Assembly (NCBI GenBank): GCA_024734495.1
Contig: JALMQS010000156.1
Coordinates: 62,001-126,000 of the forward strand
DNA from: Forficula auricularia
Taxonomy: Eukaryota > Arthropoda > Insecta > Dermaptera > Forficulidae
DNA: 64,000 bases
Direction of reading: 5' to 3'
Below the pieces are notes generated by a model. The model saw nothing but the letters and a program-made list of their open reading frames with translations. It had not been told where the DNA came from and did no database searches. The position numbers and the translations under genes are program-made. This document shows, piece after piece, positions 1 through 11,154 of the stretch; the stretch's first letter is position 1; every line of letters begins with the position of its first letter.

Positions 1-289
1 AGCTATTTTAAATTGTGGCCATTACTATTAGAAGAATCTTTCATTTCTCCGCACTGGAAAAACAAACATATTAATACAAGAATGAACTTTCAACTCTACT
101 CTACTATGGGAAGAAGGCTAATGACAACATCAAAGGAAATTTGTCACAGACCTTAAAGGTTGTTTCAAATGAAGCTATCCAGGATTGCTTCGCGAAATGG
201 AAAAGTGGAAAAATTGTGTGAATAAAGGAGGGGAGTACCTACTTTGAAGGGGAAAAAACCAATAATTTGTAAAATTAATAATACAGTTT

Positions 290-480
290 AAAAAATTCGA
301 TTATTTTCTGAACAGACCTAATACTTTTCGTTCTTAAGTTATCAAAGACACAGACAGAAAAAAATCATGGTTGAAAATAATTTTTCTCCACGTTCCAGGC
401 ATTTTTCAAAATAATGAGTAAAAATAAATTTTGAAAATTTTGGAGTGAATCAATACTAGGCTCGCCCAGCAGGCGGGATA
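290..480 (+). repeat. Dispersed 'ACTCGGTACGC' family fragment
   Basis: Shares the order of motifs seen at 16.5, 36.0, 41.0, 44.3, 54.3 and 57.5 kb: a 'cttaagttatc...' segment, 'cagacagaaaaaaatcatggttgaaaat', 'ctccacgttccaggcatttttcaa' and a terminal GC-rich hairpin (ctcgcccagcaggcggg). Full copies begin ACTCGG(C/T)ACGC and end GCGTACCGAGT. No coding capacity is seen. Confidence 0.6.
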
Positions 481-540
481 AAATACTACGGAAAAAATCT
501 AAAAATGCTAGTGGCCAGATCAGAGTGTGTGATAGTCTAA

Positions 541-1056
541 GATCCCGACTTCACCTATCGAATTTCCTAATGAAATCAATATTTTGATAATATAATGTAT
601 TAATAAACAAAACTTGATAGGGTCGACATCCAATTTCCCTGCATAGCTATTTTTAATAAAAAAATTAAAGTTGTTAATTTTATTACATAAATGTAGTTAC
701 CAATCGAGAGTAAAATATGTATATAAAATGCCAAAGTTGGGTCGCCATCTTTTTTTCCTGTATAAGTCCAGGTAGACAGGGTATCAACAGGTAACTTCGA
801 ATTAGTATTTTGTAGTTATAGAGTTTCCTTTATTGTTATATATGAAAATGTAGATAATTTTATTGAGAATTAATTGATTAATTTTATTATTTTATTATTT
901 TTTTTATCAAAAATAGCTATGCAGGGAAATTAGATGTCGACTCTATCAAGTTTTGTTTATTATATATTATATTATTATTATTATTATATATTATATTATC
1001 AAAATATTAATTTCATCAGGAAACTCGATAGGTGAAGGTCGACTTAAGTCGGGATC
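541..1056. repeat. Foldback (inverted repeat) element
   Basis: Left arm 541-660 (gatcccgacttcacctatcg...) is matched in inverse orientation at 900-1056 (...cgataggtgaaggtcgac...gggatc). The right arm has an expanded ATT/AT microsatellite at 958-1001. No ORF or ribozyme-like core was found in it. Confidence 0.7.
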
Positions 1057-1336
1057 TTGTACTATGGGAAAATATTTCGTCTGACCAGGCAGTAAAGTGG
1101 AGGGTTAACTCAGCGTAACTTACTAAAGGCTTGGATTATACTATAATAAATATTATAGGATTTGCATAATCAAAAAAATGCATAGGATATTAAATATACT
1201 TTGTAAAGAATCTCCTGTGCCGATCGATGTCTTTTTTATTCTTCATCGTTGTCCTTTTGGAGGGAAAAATAATCCAAAATACCTGAAAAGGCGTGGAATT
1301 GTGCTTGGCCATGAGAGAAGTGACTCCGAGTCTTAC

Positions 1337-1550
1337 CCTCGCAGCTGAAGAGGTGGTAGAAAAAGTAGAGGAAGCTACAGATTCCCGGGAGCCGGCACGA
1401 CGAATTGGAGTGGCCAGGCCACTGGCCGTCCCCGAAGAAGGGGGCTTGTGATGGACCACACAGCTCGAGGAGGGACGACGGCTTGAAGGCGATTTCGACA
1501 CTTTATGAGCGGGGGCAAAAAGGCCAAATCTGGCCTGGCATTCGAAATAT
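1337..1550 (-). CDS. CLIP-190: CLIP-190 exon: end of CAP-Gly 2 and Ser-rich region (gene continues off left edge)
   Basis: A 214-nt exon from acceptor TTTTCAG|A to donor GCGAGG|GTAAGA. It starts YFECQARFGLFAPAHKVSKS, the conserved last strand of CAP-Gly 2 and its exit, then a basic Ser/Pro-rich segment (PSSRRPSS..., ATPIRRAGSRESVASSTF, STTSSAAR) that in CLIP-170 lies before the coiled coil and helps microtubule affinity. It ends in phase 0. The coiled-coil and zinc-knuckle exons must lie left of position 1. A Tigger-like repeat begins only about 50 bp upstream of this acceptor (1602), so the branch point must lie within that short spacer or in the repeat. Confidence 0.93.
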
Positions 1551-1601
1551 CTGAAAATTAAAATAAATTTTAAAAAAATTCTAAATTCTACATATTTGGT
1601 A

Positions 1602-2310
1602 CAGTCGACTCTCGATAATTCGAAATCCAAGGGACTACAAGAAAAATTCGAATTATCAAGAGGAAAGAAAAAATATTCGAATTATTAAGAGTTTTTATTA
1701 TATTTTTGAAAATATGTATAACCTTACATAAATCTATATATATAAAATGGAAAAGTGTGTATATATGTTTGTATGATCCAAACGATCTGATTGGCCAGCG
1801 CATAGCCAATGGCAAAGTGTTAAATTATTAGAACTATTCTGATTGGTCGGATAGCGATCGTGCTTAGCCAATGCGTTAAATAAATATTAAAAAAAACTTT
1901 TGGCCTTCTCGAGACACTGCCCGCCAGGGCAAACCGCCCGGAGGGCTTAGGTGCAGAAGGTGTACCGAAGGCACGCCTGGAGCAGCTAGTTTAATATATA
2001 ATAGCCTCAAGAAAAAAAGTAAAAATATTGAAAACGACAAAAAAGAACGAAAAATTTACATATGTATTAACATTGCAATAGATAATAACATACCTAATTA
2101 GAAAAATTAAGATTAGTTTTTTGATAGGAAAAATTCGAATTATAATGGGGAGAAGTGGCCTAGTTCGAATTATAGAACGTTCTCTCCCCCTCTTGTTACG
2201 AAAAGGATTTCGAGTTATCGAGCGTATCCAAATACACAGCATTTTTTCGATTTACTAAAGTTAACAGCTGAAGAGTTCGAATTATCGAAAAATTCGAATT
2301 ATGTATTTTA
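1602..2310. mobile_element. Tigger/pogo-like DNA transposon fragment
   Basis: Starts after TA with CAGTCGACTCTCGATAATTC, the CAG...CTCGATAATTCGAA type of terminus typical of pogo/Tigger elements, and has repeated attcgaattat motifs near both ends (1652-1685 and 2129-2300). The right terminus is eroded. It is interrupted by a Helitron at 1733-1989. Confidence 0.55.
1733..1989 (+). mobile_element. Complete small non-autonomous Helitron (257 bp)
   Basis: Begins TCTATATATATAAAATGG and ends with a GC-rich hairpin (AGGTGTACC-GAA-GGCACGCCT, 1949-1970) followed by GGAGCAG and CTAG. It sits exactly between A (1732) and T (1990). TC start, 3' hairpin, CTAG end and A|T insertion are the hallmarks of Helitrons. 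Related 3' hairpins occur near 35005-35092 and 49515-49570. Confidence 0.8.
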
Positions 2311-2639
2311 AATTATAATCAGGTTTAATTGAAAAGATTTTGTTGAGTACCAGAGTTCTTGACACATAAAGATTCTCAGCTGTTATTACAAAAAATATTG
2401 GGTATGGATGGGCGTAAATTGAGGAACACCGGACAAACAAGGTTACGGTATTCGCTTCGGTTTATACTACATTCACCTGAGTATGAGTGTGAATCTAACG
2501 AGGCTACTCAGGTGTATAGAGTATAAACCCAAGCAAATATTCTTCACTTTACACCCTTGCCATAAAAATACTATTTCCATTACCTTGTTTCTATTTTTTG
2601 TATAAATGTAAATGAAAATTGTAAAATAGATTAATATTT

Positions 2640-3201
2640 AGGGTGGGGAATAAAGATCTACCACATTTTGAAGAGGTATAAAAAATGAAAAAATTTAACT
2701 ACAAAAAAAACTGAATATATTTTTGAAAAGAACATAAAATATTTTTTTTTAAATGTGTTTTAAACATTATATCAGACGGAAAAAACAGGGGGGGGGGGGC
2801 AAAAATGAAAATTCTAGCCCTTTCGACCAAACTCAACCAAATTTTGTATACATATTCTGTGGAGGCCCAGAAGGCTAGAAATGCAAAAACTAACCACCCG
2901 AAATGGGGGGAGGGTCAAAAATGAAAATTATAGCCCTTTCGACCAAACTATATACAAAATTTGGTTAGTTTTTGCATTTCTAGCCTTTTTGGAGGTCCAC
3001 AGAATATGTATACAAAATTTGGCTGAAAAGGCTAGAATTATCATTTTTGACCCCCTCTCCCTTTTTTTTGTCTGATAATATTTAAAACACATTAAAAAAA
3101 AATTATTTTATGTTCTCAAAAATATATTCAGTTTTTTTCTAGTTAAATTTTTTCATTTTTTATTACTCATCAAAATGTGGTAGATCTTTATGGCCCACCC
3201 T
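2640..3201. repeat. Foldback MITE, GGGTGGGG-ATAAAGATCT family, copy 1
   Basis: Ends with gggtggggaataaagatctacc and its inverse (ggtagatctttatggcccaccc). Arms of about 150 bp flank internal sub-repeats ('accaaattttgtatacat', 'aaaaactaaccaccc') and G tracts shared with the 22.8/25.3/36.6/50.8-kb family. Second copy at 9182-9683. No protein coding. Confidence 0.8.
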
Positions 3202-3426
3202 GAAAAGTTCAATATAATTAGTAGGTTTGTGATTAATAAGACTTAACGGTTAAATGCAAGGTCTCTTTTAGTTTCTGATAAGAGTGCTTATGTTATAATT
3301 TTTAAGGCGGAAGAAGCATCAAAGTGAAACGAAACATTTTATAAGTATTTGAGTAAAACCACCAAAAAACAAACTGATTGTAATTGAAAAATAAAGATTA
3401 ATTTTCTGAATCCTTGTTTGAATTAC

Positions 3427-3763
3427 CTGACACCAGACACGGATCCATCATTCTTGCCAAGAGGATCATCCAATTCGACGCCGCACCAATCGCCCGGGGC
3501 GAATTCTGTATTGCCGAAGAAACGGAGCGTGCCGGGTTTGCTTCCTTGGCTGCTCATCACAATCACACGGTCACCTGGACGGAGGTCACTCGCCGGCGAT
3601 TTTTTAATTAGAGAACTAGTACTTCCGGTTGGCGAAATGGCGCTAACCGCGGAATCTCCGCCAGCCAGGGGTGCCCGGGTCAACCTGGTCAATCGAGAGA
3701 ATACTCCGCGTTTCGGCTCGCATTGGAAATAACGCACTCCGGCCACCGAACCATCGTTTTTGC
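3427..3763 (-). CDS. CLIP-190: CLIP-190 exon: end of CAP-Gly 1, linker, most of CAP-Gly 2
   Basis: A 337-nt exon from acceptor AATTGTAG|GC to donor GTGTCAG|GTAATT. It starts with KNDGSVAGVRYFQCEPKRG, completing CAP-Gly 1, then the conserved VFSRLTRLTRAPL end, a Ser/Gly-rich linker of about 28 residues (GGDSAVSAISPTGSTSSLIK), then CAP-Gly 2: DLRPGDRVIVMSSQGSKPGT, LRFFGNTEFAPGDWCGVELD and DPLGKNDGSVSGVR. Both GKNDG tubulin/EB-binding motifs are therefore intact. The exon begins in phase 1 and ends with two nucleotides (AG), completed to Arg by the next exon. The tandem CAP-Gly arrangement with a serine-rich linker separates CLIP-170/190 from single-CAP-Gly proteins such as p150-Glued or TBCE. 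Confidence 0.96.
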
Positions 3764-4029
3764 CTACAATTTGAAAATCAATAAGAAATCATAAATTTAT
3801 TATATACATATTTTTTTTAATAATATTTTTATGTTTAATTTAGGGGGGAATAATTTTTTATAAAATTTTAAACTATAAACCAAACTGATCTGAAAAAATC
3901 TTTGGGATTGAATCACCCATGGACAAATAAGCAAATGTAAATTTTTTAAGTGTTTCACTTCACTAATTTTAATAAAAAAAGCATAGGAATATAAAATTTC
4001 TTAGGAAATCATAATAGAATGTCATCTAC

Positions 4030-4737
4030 TTAAGGTAGTTGTTTCACGACATGGGTTTTCATAGGATTTTTTTAAAATTTAGAGAGATTATTATTTAAAT
4101 ACTTCTGCATCGATTGGTGGTAAAACGAAATTTATGAACACTATAGTTCCGGAGATATTAAATTCCAAAGATAGAGTTTCTCAGACTCTTAATCATTGTA
4201 CTATACGGGATATCGGAAAGTTTACATACATATTTAATTAATTAAGATACTCTTCTTACCATTGTTATAAAAAAACTAAACCAACATTAAACAATAACTA
4301 ATACATTTTTAAACAAAATTTTAATTCATAGTTACAACACAGGTGCTGAGATAATAATGAATAAATAATGACAAATTTACAATAAAAACAAGCTGGCAAC
4401 AAAGCATTTATTTAACCTAAAAAGTGGGTTAACTTTAGTATTTTTTTAGACGTTTTTTCGCTTCAGCCATTGTAGCAACAGCTTTAAATCGCTTATTAAG
4501 AACTTTTTTGTTTTATAAATCTCCCTTTATAATGTACTTTAACTGAACTTTTTATGATAAAATATATACAAGCTCGGACAGTGTTGCCAGATTTGTCAAA
4601 CGAGCACGGGATTGGCTAGTAGTGGTACATAAACAGCAAAAAGTTTTGGACTTATGAATTATGAATCCTTATTGTTTGTTCTATATACTCTAGCATTAAC
4701 TTTTTACGCTAGTTTTGTCGCGAAACAACTACCTTAA
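4030..4737. mobile_element. TTAA-flanked MITE (about 700 bp), copy 1
   Basis: TTAA followed by GGTAGTTGTTTCACGA; the other end reads TCGCGAAACAACTACC then TTAA. Two related copies lie at 57975-58682 and 58825-59546 in the opposite orientation. TTAA targets suggest piggyBac-type mobilisation, but no transposase is present and TTAA could be part of the repeat. Confidence 0.65.
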
Positions 4738-4774
4738 TAGAAGATGTTATGGATAATTTTTATTACATGTCTGA

Positions 4775-4865
4775 AGGGTTGTATTCACACCCTTGGGAAT
4801 TGAACCCAAGTTCCAAAAAAGCAATCTAGGTTATTGTCTGCCCTTTGACACCTTATGATGACAGG
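4775..4865 (-). repeat. tRNA-derived SINE fragment
   Basis: On the minus strand a B-box-like GGGTTCAATTCCC is followed by a short stem and ACAACCCTTCAGACAT. The same arrangement is at 30480-30575 (better preserved), 7300-7385 and 23648-23715. Confidence 0.5.
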
Positions 4866-5177
4866 TTAAATTTAGTAGATAACAATCTCTCGTGATTTCT
4901 TATTTATTTTTTAATTACATTTTACTCGTGCCATATTTGGGCTTTGAGTTTTACAATTTTAAAGTTATTTTCAGATATCATATATTTTTTGGATTTATAC
5001 GATTTAATTTATTTTTAGAACTGTATTAAGAATCAATTTTTTCGGCCTATTAAAATAAATGCTCATGTGAGCACTAGTTAAATAATAATTTAATAGTTAT
5101 ATTTAATATTTCTTGGAGAGGATTTCAGAATAAGAAACAGGAAAGTCGTGAAAAATATGAGAAAATTTAATTTTATA

Positions 5178-5588
5178 TTAAAGTCCATATTATTTCCAGC
5201 ATTTTTATTAGTATCCATATTATTTAATTAATCAAGTATGATGGCAGGTATTTGGACAGGAAAGTAGCAAATCAAAAAATTCTCATTGATTTAAGCTATG
5301 TTTCGCCAAATTTATTTTGGCTTCATCGGGCGTCTAAAAAAACACAAAAAGCAGAGTTTCAGAGAAATTACAAAAGTTACATCATTTTTTTCTTCTTTTT
5401 TTAGTCAGAAAAGGAGAAAAAAAGAGGAAAAAATGATGTAACTTTTGTAATTTCTCTGAAACTCTGCTTTTTGTGTTTTTTTAGACGCCTGATGAATCCA
5501 AATTAAAATTGGCGAAACGTCGATTAAATCAATGAGAATTTTTTGATTTGCTACTTTCCTGTCCAAATACCTGCCAACATACTTGATT
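5178..5588. mobile_element. Hammerhead-bearing foldback retroelement A
   Basis: Inverted-repeat arms meet near 5412 and the element is flanked by a 14-bp direct repeat AATTTAATTTTATA (5164-5177, 5589-5602). A single-sided tail lies at 5178-5223. Each arm contains a ribozyme-like core: minus strand about 5331-5294 (CGATGA-A-GCCAA...TTGGC-GAAAC) and plus strand 5489-5521 (CTGATGA-A-TCCAA...TTGGC-GAAACGTC). The flanking repeat is AT-rich, so chance contributes somewhat to the match. Confidence 0.65.
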
Positions 5589-5808
5589 AATTTAATTTTA
5601 TAATTAATGAGCGGTCTGACACGAAAGAAAGATTCACTCTCATCGCGTGTATGACTACTAAAACTGCATTAAGAAAACTAATTACAAATGCATGGGTATT
5701 AATTGGATTCGTAAATATATAATTAAATATCATGTTTTGGGCCAAAAAATTTGTAATTAAATTTATTTTTAAACATTGGGGAAATTGGTATTGAAATTTA
5801 TATTTTAA

Positions 5809-6230
5809 TTATAAATTTGGTGTTTGATGAGGCTCTTGAAAATCTTGGAAACAGGTGGAATGTCTTCGTTAGGAAAAAGAATACAAGATTTCCTTATAGT
5901 ATAACCATTTATTCTCAAGAAAAACCTTTGAGACGTTTCGGCGGATATTCTCACGCCATCCTCAGTTATACAAATTATAATGTGTTAACTGTGGAAAAGG
6001 AATGAATTTCTGAATAAAAAATTGTACTCTATTATGAAAAACCAGGACTGAGGATGGCATGAGAATATTCGCCGAAAAGTCTCACAAGTTTTTCTGGAGA
6101 ATAAATGGTTATACTATAAGGAAATCTTATATTCTTTTTCCTAACGAAGACATTCCACCTGTTTCCAAGGTTTTCAAGAGCCTCATCAAACACCAAATTT
6201 CTAATTTAAAACATTTATAGTACCCTATCT
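5809..6230. mobile_element. Hammerhead-bearing foldback retroelement B
   Basis: Arms of about 150 bp (5815-5985 and 6046-6200), tail at 6201-6230, flanked by 14-bp repeats AATTTATATTTTAA (5795-5808, 6231-6244). Cores: minus 5965-5930, CTGAGGA-T-GGCG...CGCC-GAAACGTC; plus 6048-6081, CTGAGGA-T-GGC...GCC-GAAAAGTC. The 62-codon open frame at 5817-6005 follows the arm and is not considered a gene. It lies in the intron between CLIP-190 exons 6465 and 3763. Confidence 0.7.
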
Positions 6231-6464
6231 AATTTATATTTTAAATTAAAAATCAAAATTTCATTTATAAGATAATTAAATTATCAAAAAAATAAAATTA
6301 TTTCCTTCTCATTAATAAAATGTTAAATAAGTATTTCAATTTGAAAAAGAAAATTGATTATAAGTTTGTTTGATCTCCTCTCCAGAATTTTATTAAATGT
6401 AATTCAAGTCAATTTTTATTTCGTATATATATATATGGGCTAATAGACGTGAAATTGAAATCAC

Positions 6465-6617
6465 CTAAAGGTTCGTCGAGAACGACTCCAGCCCAGTCTC
6501 CAGGAGCAAATTGCGTCTCCCCAATGAAGGCGATGTGACCAGGTTTGGCGCCTCCTACCCACACCTTATCGCCGATTATGAAACTGTCCGTATCTTCTGT
6601 GAGAACTACACTAGTAT
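6465..6617 (-). CDS. CLIP-190: CLIP-190 exon: CAP-Gly domain 1, first part
   Basis: This exon encodes most of the first CAP-Gly domain of a CLIP-170/CLIP-190 protein, which binds the C-terminal EEY/F tails of tubulin and EB proteins at growing microtubule ends. Translation: a short leader [12 protein letters not shown], then [20 protein letters not shown], then [19 protein letters not shown]. The glycine pattern, the hydrophobic strands and the DW(A)GV-LDEP-G motif are diagnostic. The acceptor is TTTTGTACAG|AT and the donor CCTTTAG|GTGATT. Both ends are phase 1. The family-defining GKNDG motif is split: the Gly codon is completed in the next exon (G|GC), which starts with KNDG. The intron between 6464 and 3764 holds a TTAA-type MITE and two ribozyme-bearing foldbacks. 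Confidence 0.95.
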
Positions 6618-7299
6618 CTGTACAAAAGACAATATTATTAAGTTAATATAAATAGACCTTAAAAAATGAGATACATGAATTTTAATGAATTACTATATCG
6701 TTAGTTTTTGATGACATTTAATGGATTACGATTATTTTTGTAAATATGAAAAATATCGAGAAATCAAAATTAGTTTGTTAATTATTAAAAATTGTTAATT
6801 TTTTTGTATAATTAAACTTTTTTCTATTTCCAAAATGATACTTTACATTCTATGTGTTGCCTTTCACTGAAAATTTAATTCAGTACTGACGTCGATAACA
6901 GAATTTCTAGATTTTTTATAACTAAGTAAAATTTTCTTGTATAACACACAGTCTATTTATAAATATGCGGGTGCAACAAATTCATCGCAAAAAATTAGCG
7001 AGAAAATTCACCGCGGTGAAAATTTATCGCAGGAAAAATTCATCGTGACAAAAATTAATCGCAAGAAATTAATTAATTAATTAAATCAATAAAAAAAGTG
7101 GTTTAGTATATTTTATTTTTTCCATTAAGCATCCTTTGATTTTTGGTTGACTTTTATCCTTTAAATACAAGTAGTTATATTGCAAAATCTACATTAATAT
7201 TTTATGTAATATATTTCAACATCAAAAAAAAATTGATGAATTTTCCTTGCGATGAATTTTCCGATATGAATTTTACCTAAAGCGTCTATATGTCAGAAG

Positions 7300-7385
7300 C
7301 ATATCGTCTCTAGGACCACAAAGTGAATTTGGCAATTTGGTTCGACTCCTGAGGAAACGATTCCTTCTGACATGAATAAAACATA
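7300..7385 (+). repeat. tRNA-derived SINE fragment
   Basis: GGTTCGACTCC B box at 7340-7350 followed by TGAGGAAACGATTCCTTCTGACAT, matching the 30.5- and 23.6-kb copies. Decayed, no cloverleaf. Confidence 0.45.
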
Positions 7386-7504
7386 TCTAATAAGATCTTT
7401 GATTCTTTGTAAAAATATTTTGTTCCCTGTTAGCTAACGCACATGTGATTACTGATTTTCGCATATTTAATTTTAATTTAAAATTAAATTAAATTAAATA
7501 ATAA

Positions 7505-7565
7505 AGAACAAATTAGGATCTTGCGGGATTCGAACCCGGGGCCTCTGCGTGACGGGCGCTTTTAT
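7505..7565 (-). repeat. tRNA-like B-box fragment
   Basis: On the minus strand CCCGGGTTCGAATCCCGC gives a perfect T-arm (CGGG-TTCGAAT-CCCG), but no matching acceptor or D arm lies upstream. Best read as a SINE or tRNA pseudogene piece. Confidence 0.45.
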
Positions 7566-8203
7566 CTAAAATACAATTTTTTCTTTATTCTAGAATTTAA
7601 TTTAATTTGTAAAATAATTGTCTTTGCAAGTGATCTCGATGTGATTGAGCCTGGAAGCTTTATGAAAAAATAATTTTCTAGCTTTGGATGACGTGATAAA
7701 TGTGGAGATGTTTGAATTTGGTTTAATTTAAAATGAGTAGGAATTAAAGAATAATATAAAAATATATTAAATGATGAAAATCTAGAAAAGGTCAGGATAC
7801 AAATAGACCCGGTATGTCAGGAGCTCAACCATTCATGAATGTTATAGTAAAATTTAATGTGGCGTTAAAACATTATCAAAAGCTTGTTTTGTATTTTTAT
7901 AAATTTTTATAGAATTAAAATATTTGTTGTGTACTTTTTAATATAATCTAAATCTCTAAATTTCTACCAATCGATTGACACCTAAATTATAAGAAACAGC
8001 TTGGCCATTTGAGAGATAAACACGATAATAATATAGTGGCCATCAGGCTAAGTAAATTTTCAACCCTGGTGACGTCACAAGAGCGACAAAGACAGAAAAC
8101 TACCTGCGCGCTGACATACCGGGTCTATGTGTATCGTGGAAAAGGTGATATAAATACATCAAAACATATATAATACATGATAAAATACCAATAATGATAA
8201 TTG

Positions 8204-8436
8204 AAGGGTTTGCTGCAAAAAGGAGGTAGCTCCATCCTATTGATGTTGGGAGATATTAACACTATCTTGTGCAAAAAAAGCTTTTGTTTGGTACAAGAAG
8301 GATGTAGCTCCAATTGTTATTTCCACCGTTGCTCAACAGATGGAGCTGCCCGTCATTTTGAATTTTTTAAACGTTTTTTTTGGTTTCCCAAAAACTGAAA
8401 AAATTGGAGCTACCTCCTTTTTGAAGCAAACCCTTA
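8204..8436. repeat. Foldback MITE (233 bp)
   Basis: Terminal inverted repeats of about 30 bp: AAGGGTTTGCTGCAAAAAGG... at 8204 and ...TTTTTGAAGCAAACCCTT ending at 8436. The interior has a second 'aggatgtagctccaattg' repetition of the TIR motif. No ribozyme core. Lies close to the 8565-8618 exon. Confidence 0.75.
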
Positions 8437-8564
8437 AATTGATAAAACTTATTTTATTAAGAACAAAGTAAAAGAGAGAAAAGCAATTAATAATACCTTC
8501 ACCAGAGTAAATTTCGGAAGTGGATATGGTAATGGTAAGGAATGGAGTGTGTAGGAGTGTTTAC

Positions 8565-8618
8565 CTGAAGACCTGCGCACGCCGGCCTCGCTTAGACGTC
8601 GAAGATCCCATCCGTCGA
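8565..8618 (-). CDS. CLIP-190: CLIP-190 candidate cassette exon (18 codons)
   Basis: A 54-nt microexon on the minus strand between acceptor CCTCCAG|TC (8620-8619) and donor CTTCAG|GTAAAC (8564-8563). In phase 1 it reads DGWDLRRLSEAGVRRSS and passes one G to the next exon, which begins AT to make Asp. The peptide joins directly to the leader of CAP-Gly 1. The other frame starting at the exon boundary hits TAA. Like the 12.1-kb exon it is symmetric (phase 1-1), so it may be alternatively spliced. The base composition is much richer in G+C than the flanks. Confidence 0.62.
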
Positions 8619-9000
8619 CTGGAGGACATGCAGGAAACAAACAGGCAGGGGTCGAGGAAAACAAAACGTAAAACAAAACAGCTGATCAATGCATGCATGA
8701 ACGCAAAACGTAAACGAAACAGAGATCAAGTACATATACGAGTAGGTACAGTAGAGGATAAATAGATAAATGGAAACGAAGAGAGAAAGAATTCTATTCT
8801 AGCAAAGGAGATTTCAAGCAAGATGCAAGAAATAAACTTGGGTGCACTTCATACAAACTTAACTTACCCCGATTTGTAAAATTATATAGTTTAAAAAAAT
8901 ATATTTTCTAGAGTATAACATACCAACATCTACATGTAGATAACAAATAAATATAAAGTTTTATAAAGAAATTATTATAGAAACGTTTATTAAAATTACA

Positions 9001-9033
9001 GACGTTTCAGGAGAAATTCTCCCTTTGATCAAT
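9001..9033 (-). ncRNA. Degenerate hammerhead-like core
   Basis: Minus strand TTGATCA-A-AGGGAGAA|TTTCTCCT-GAAACGTC: stem II is long and nearly perfect and the GAAACGTC end is intact, but the CTGATGA box is mutated. Related to the pair at 46.5-46.7 kb. No partner arm found here. Confidence 0.4.
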
Positions 9034-9181
9034 GAAATTTTGAAAATTTGAAAAAATATTTCTAACAAAAAAAAGGGTCAAACCTTGGAAATTATAGTCA
9101 AAATATAGTATAGTATAGTCAAATTATAGTATAGTAGTAGTCAAATTATAGTCATAAACAAATATGGTAAACTATATAAAC

Positions 9182-9683
9182 AGGGTGGGGCATAAAGATC
9201 TACCACATTTTGAAGAGGTATAAAAAATGAAAAAATTTAACTAGAAAAAAACTGAATATATTTTTGAAAAGAACATAAAATAAATTTTTTTAATGTGTTT
9301 TAAACATTATCAGGCAAAAAAAAGAGGCCAGGGGTCAAAAATGAAAATTCTACCCCTTTTGACCAAATTCAACCAAATTTTGTATCTAGAATTTTCATTT
9401 TTGACTCCCCCCATTTTGGGTGGTTCGTTTTTGCATTTCTAGCATTCTGGGAGTCCACACAATATGTATACAAAATTTGGTTGAGTTTGGTAGAAAGGGC
9501 TAAAATTTTCATTTTTGACCCCCCCCCCCCCCTTTTTTTCATTCGGTCTGAGATAATGTTTAAAACACATTAAAAAAAAATTATTTTATATTCTTTTCAA
9601 AAATATATTCAGTCTTTTTTCTAGTTAAATTTTTACATTTTTTATACCCCTTCAAAATATGGTAGATCTTTATGCCCCACCCT
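9182..9683. repeat. Foldback MITE, GGGTGGGG-ATAAAGATCT family, copy 2
   Basis: Ends AGGGTGGGGCATAAAG and CTTTATGCCCCACCCT; same internal sub-repeats and C/G tracts as 2640-3201. Confidence 0.8.
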
Positions 9684-9829
9684 ATACCTATATATAAATA
9701 TTTATTTATTTATATTTTCTATATATAGATATGTATGTAATGTTTATTTTCATCAAGCAGAGAACATCTTCATTGATTTCTTTTTATTAAAAAAAAAACA
9801 TATATTATCTAACATAGAGCAGGGATCTT

Positions 9830-10076
9830 CAAACTATGCACCGCGGTGCACGATATAGTCACTTTACTAAAAAAAATGTTACATCTTCAAAATAAATAAA
9901 TAAAAAAAATCATTAGAAGTCTAATCTAATTAGTAAATAATTAAGCGGTATTACAGGTATTATATAAATTGTAAATTTAGTGAAATTGATATTTTCTACG
10001 ATTTGGGAGATGTACACTGCGGAACTATTCACTGAAAATTTGGTGCACCGATCGTGAAAAAGTTTGAAGACCCCTG
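9830..10076. mobile_element. hAT-type MITE (247 bp)
   Basis: Termini CAGGGATCTTCAAACT and AGTTTGAAGACCCCTG are inverted repeats of the CAGGG...CCCTG hAT type. Flanks acatagag / atctagag are an imperfect 8-bp target duplication. Non-coding. Confidence 0.7.
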
Positions 10077-11154
10077 ATCTAGAGTATAACATACCTACAT
10101 ATCTAACATAATTAGAACTCGATTTCTAAAAGAATCTCATTTAGATTTGAATGGCTCATTTTGTTTTCTAAAATATTAGAATAGACATGTTAAAAATTTT
10201 AATTTAGGGTTAGAAGAACTCAAAGAATCGCTAAAGTTGAAGCTATTAAGTATATATCCCGTTGACTTTTGATATTTTCTTTTCAATCATCAATTGGAGA
10301 AAAAATGAAACTTAAATGTAACTAGTTAAAATAAATTGTTCATTTATGCCTATATATTTTAACATTGCTATAAAAACTCAATAAAATCCTTACAAAAAGT
10401 ATGTTTTCTGAATTTTTTTAACCGGAAATTCTATAGTTAGAAAGACCAAAATCTAATCAGAACTCTGAATTGGAAATATAAATATTTTAGCATAAGAACA
10501 ACCTTTCTACGACTTTTCGTTCTTAAGTTATTGTGGATATTTTAATTCAGACATACAGACAGACAAAAAAAAACATGGTTGACGAAAACTATACTTCCTA
10601 GCAAATACATAATATATGTACAGTACAATGTACATATTTATATTCGTTATATGTGTTTAAATGTATCAAGCGGAGAACAACCTCAACATTAAATCGAACA
10701 TCGGAATATTATTGAATTTTACTTTTTAGAAAGGACAGGAAATTTTTCTGGGGAGTTCTGTTAAGAGTAGAAATTTTATTTAAATCATAAATAATTAATT
10801 ATAACGAAGAATTAATACTACGACGTTTCGATCGACCCATTCCGCGATCGTCCTCAAGTATACGCACCCACTCCGAATTTAGGTTAACTGAGCTTGTTGC
10901 GCCTTGTTCAGTCAAATATAGGCTAAAAGTCCAGTCCAGTCAGAAACCAAGGATTACTAACGAGCTCAGCGGCCCCATGCTAGTGACCTAGGTTTCTGAC
11001 CGGACTTTTAGCCTATATTTAACTGAACAAGGCGCAACAAGCTCAGTTAACCTAAAATCGGAGTGGGTGCGTATACTTGAAAACGATCGTAGAATAAGTC
11101 GATCGAAACGTCGTAGTATTATTTCTTCGTGTTTAATAAATAATAAATAATTAT

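Larger units (their letters stand above)
6618..8564. other. CLIP-190 intron, mostly featureless
   Basis: AT-rich intron sequence. It contains short 'gcgaaaattcatcgc' repeats at 6985-7060 and 7240-7280, SINE-like fragments at 7300-7385 and 7511-7560, and a foldback MITE at 8204-8436. No exon-like GC-rich segment was found. Confidence 0.6.
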
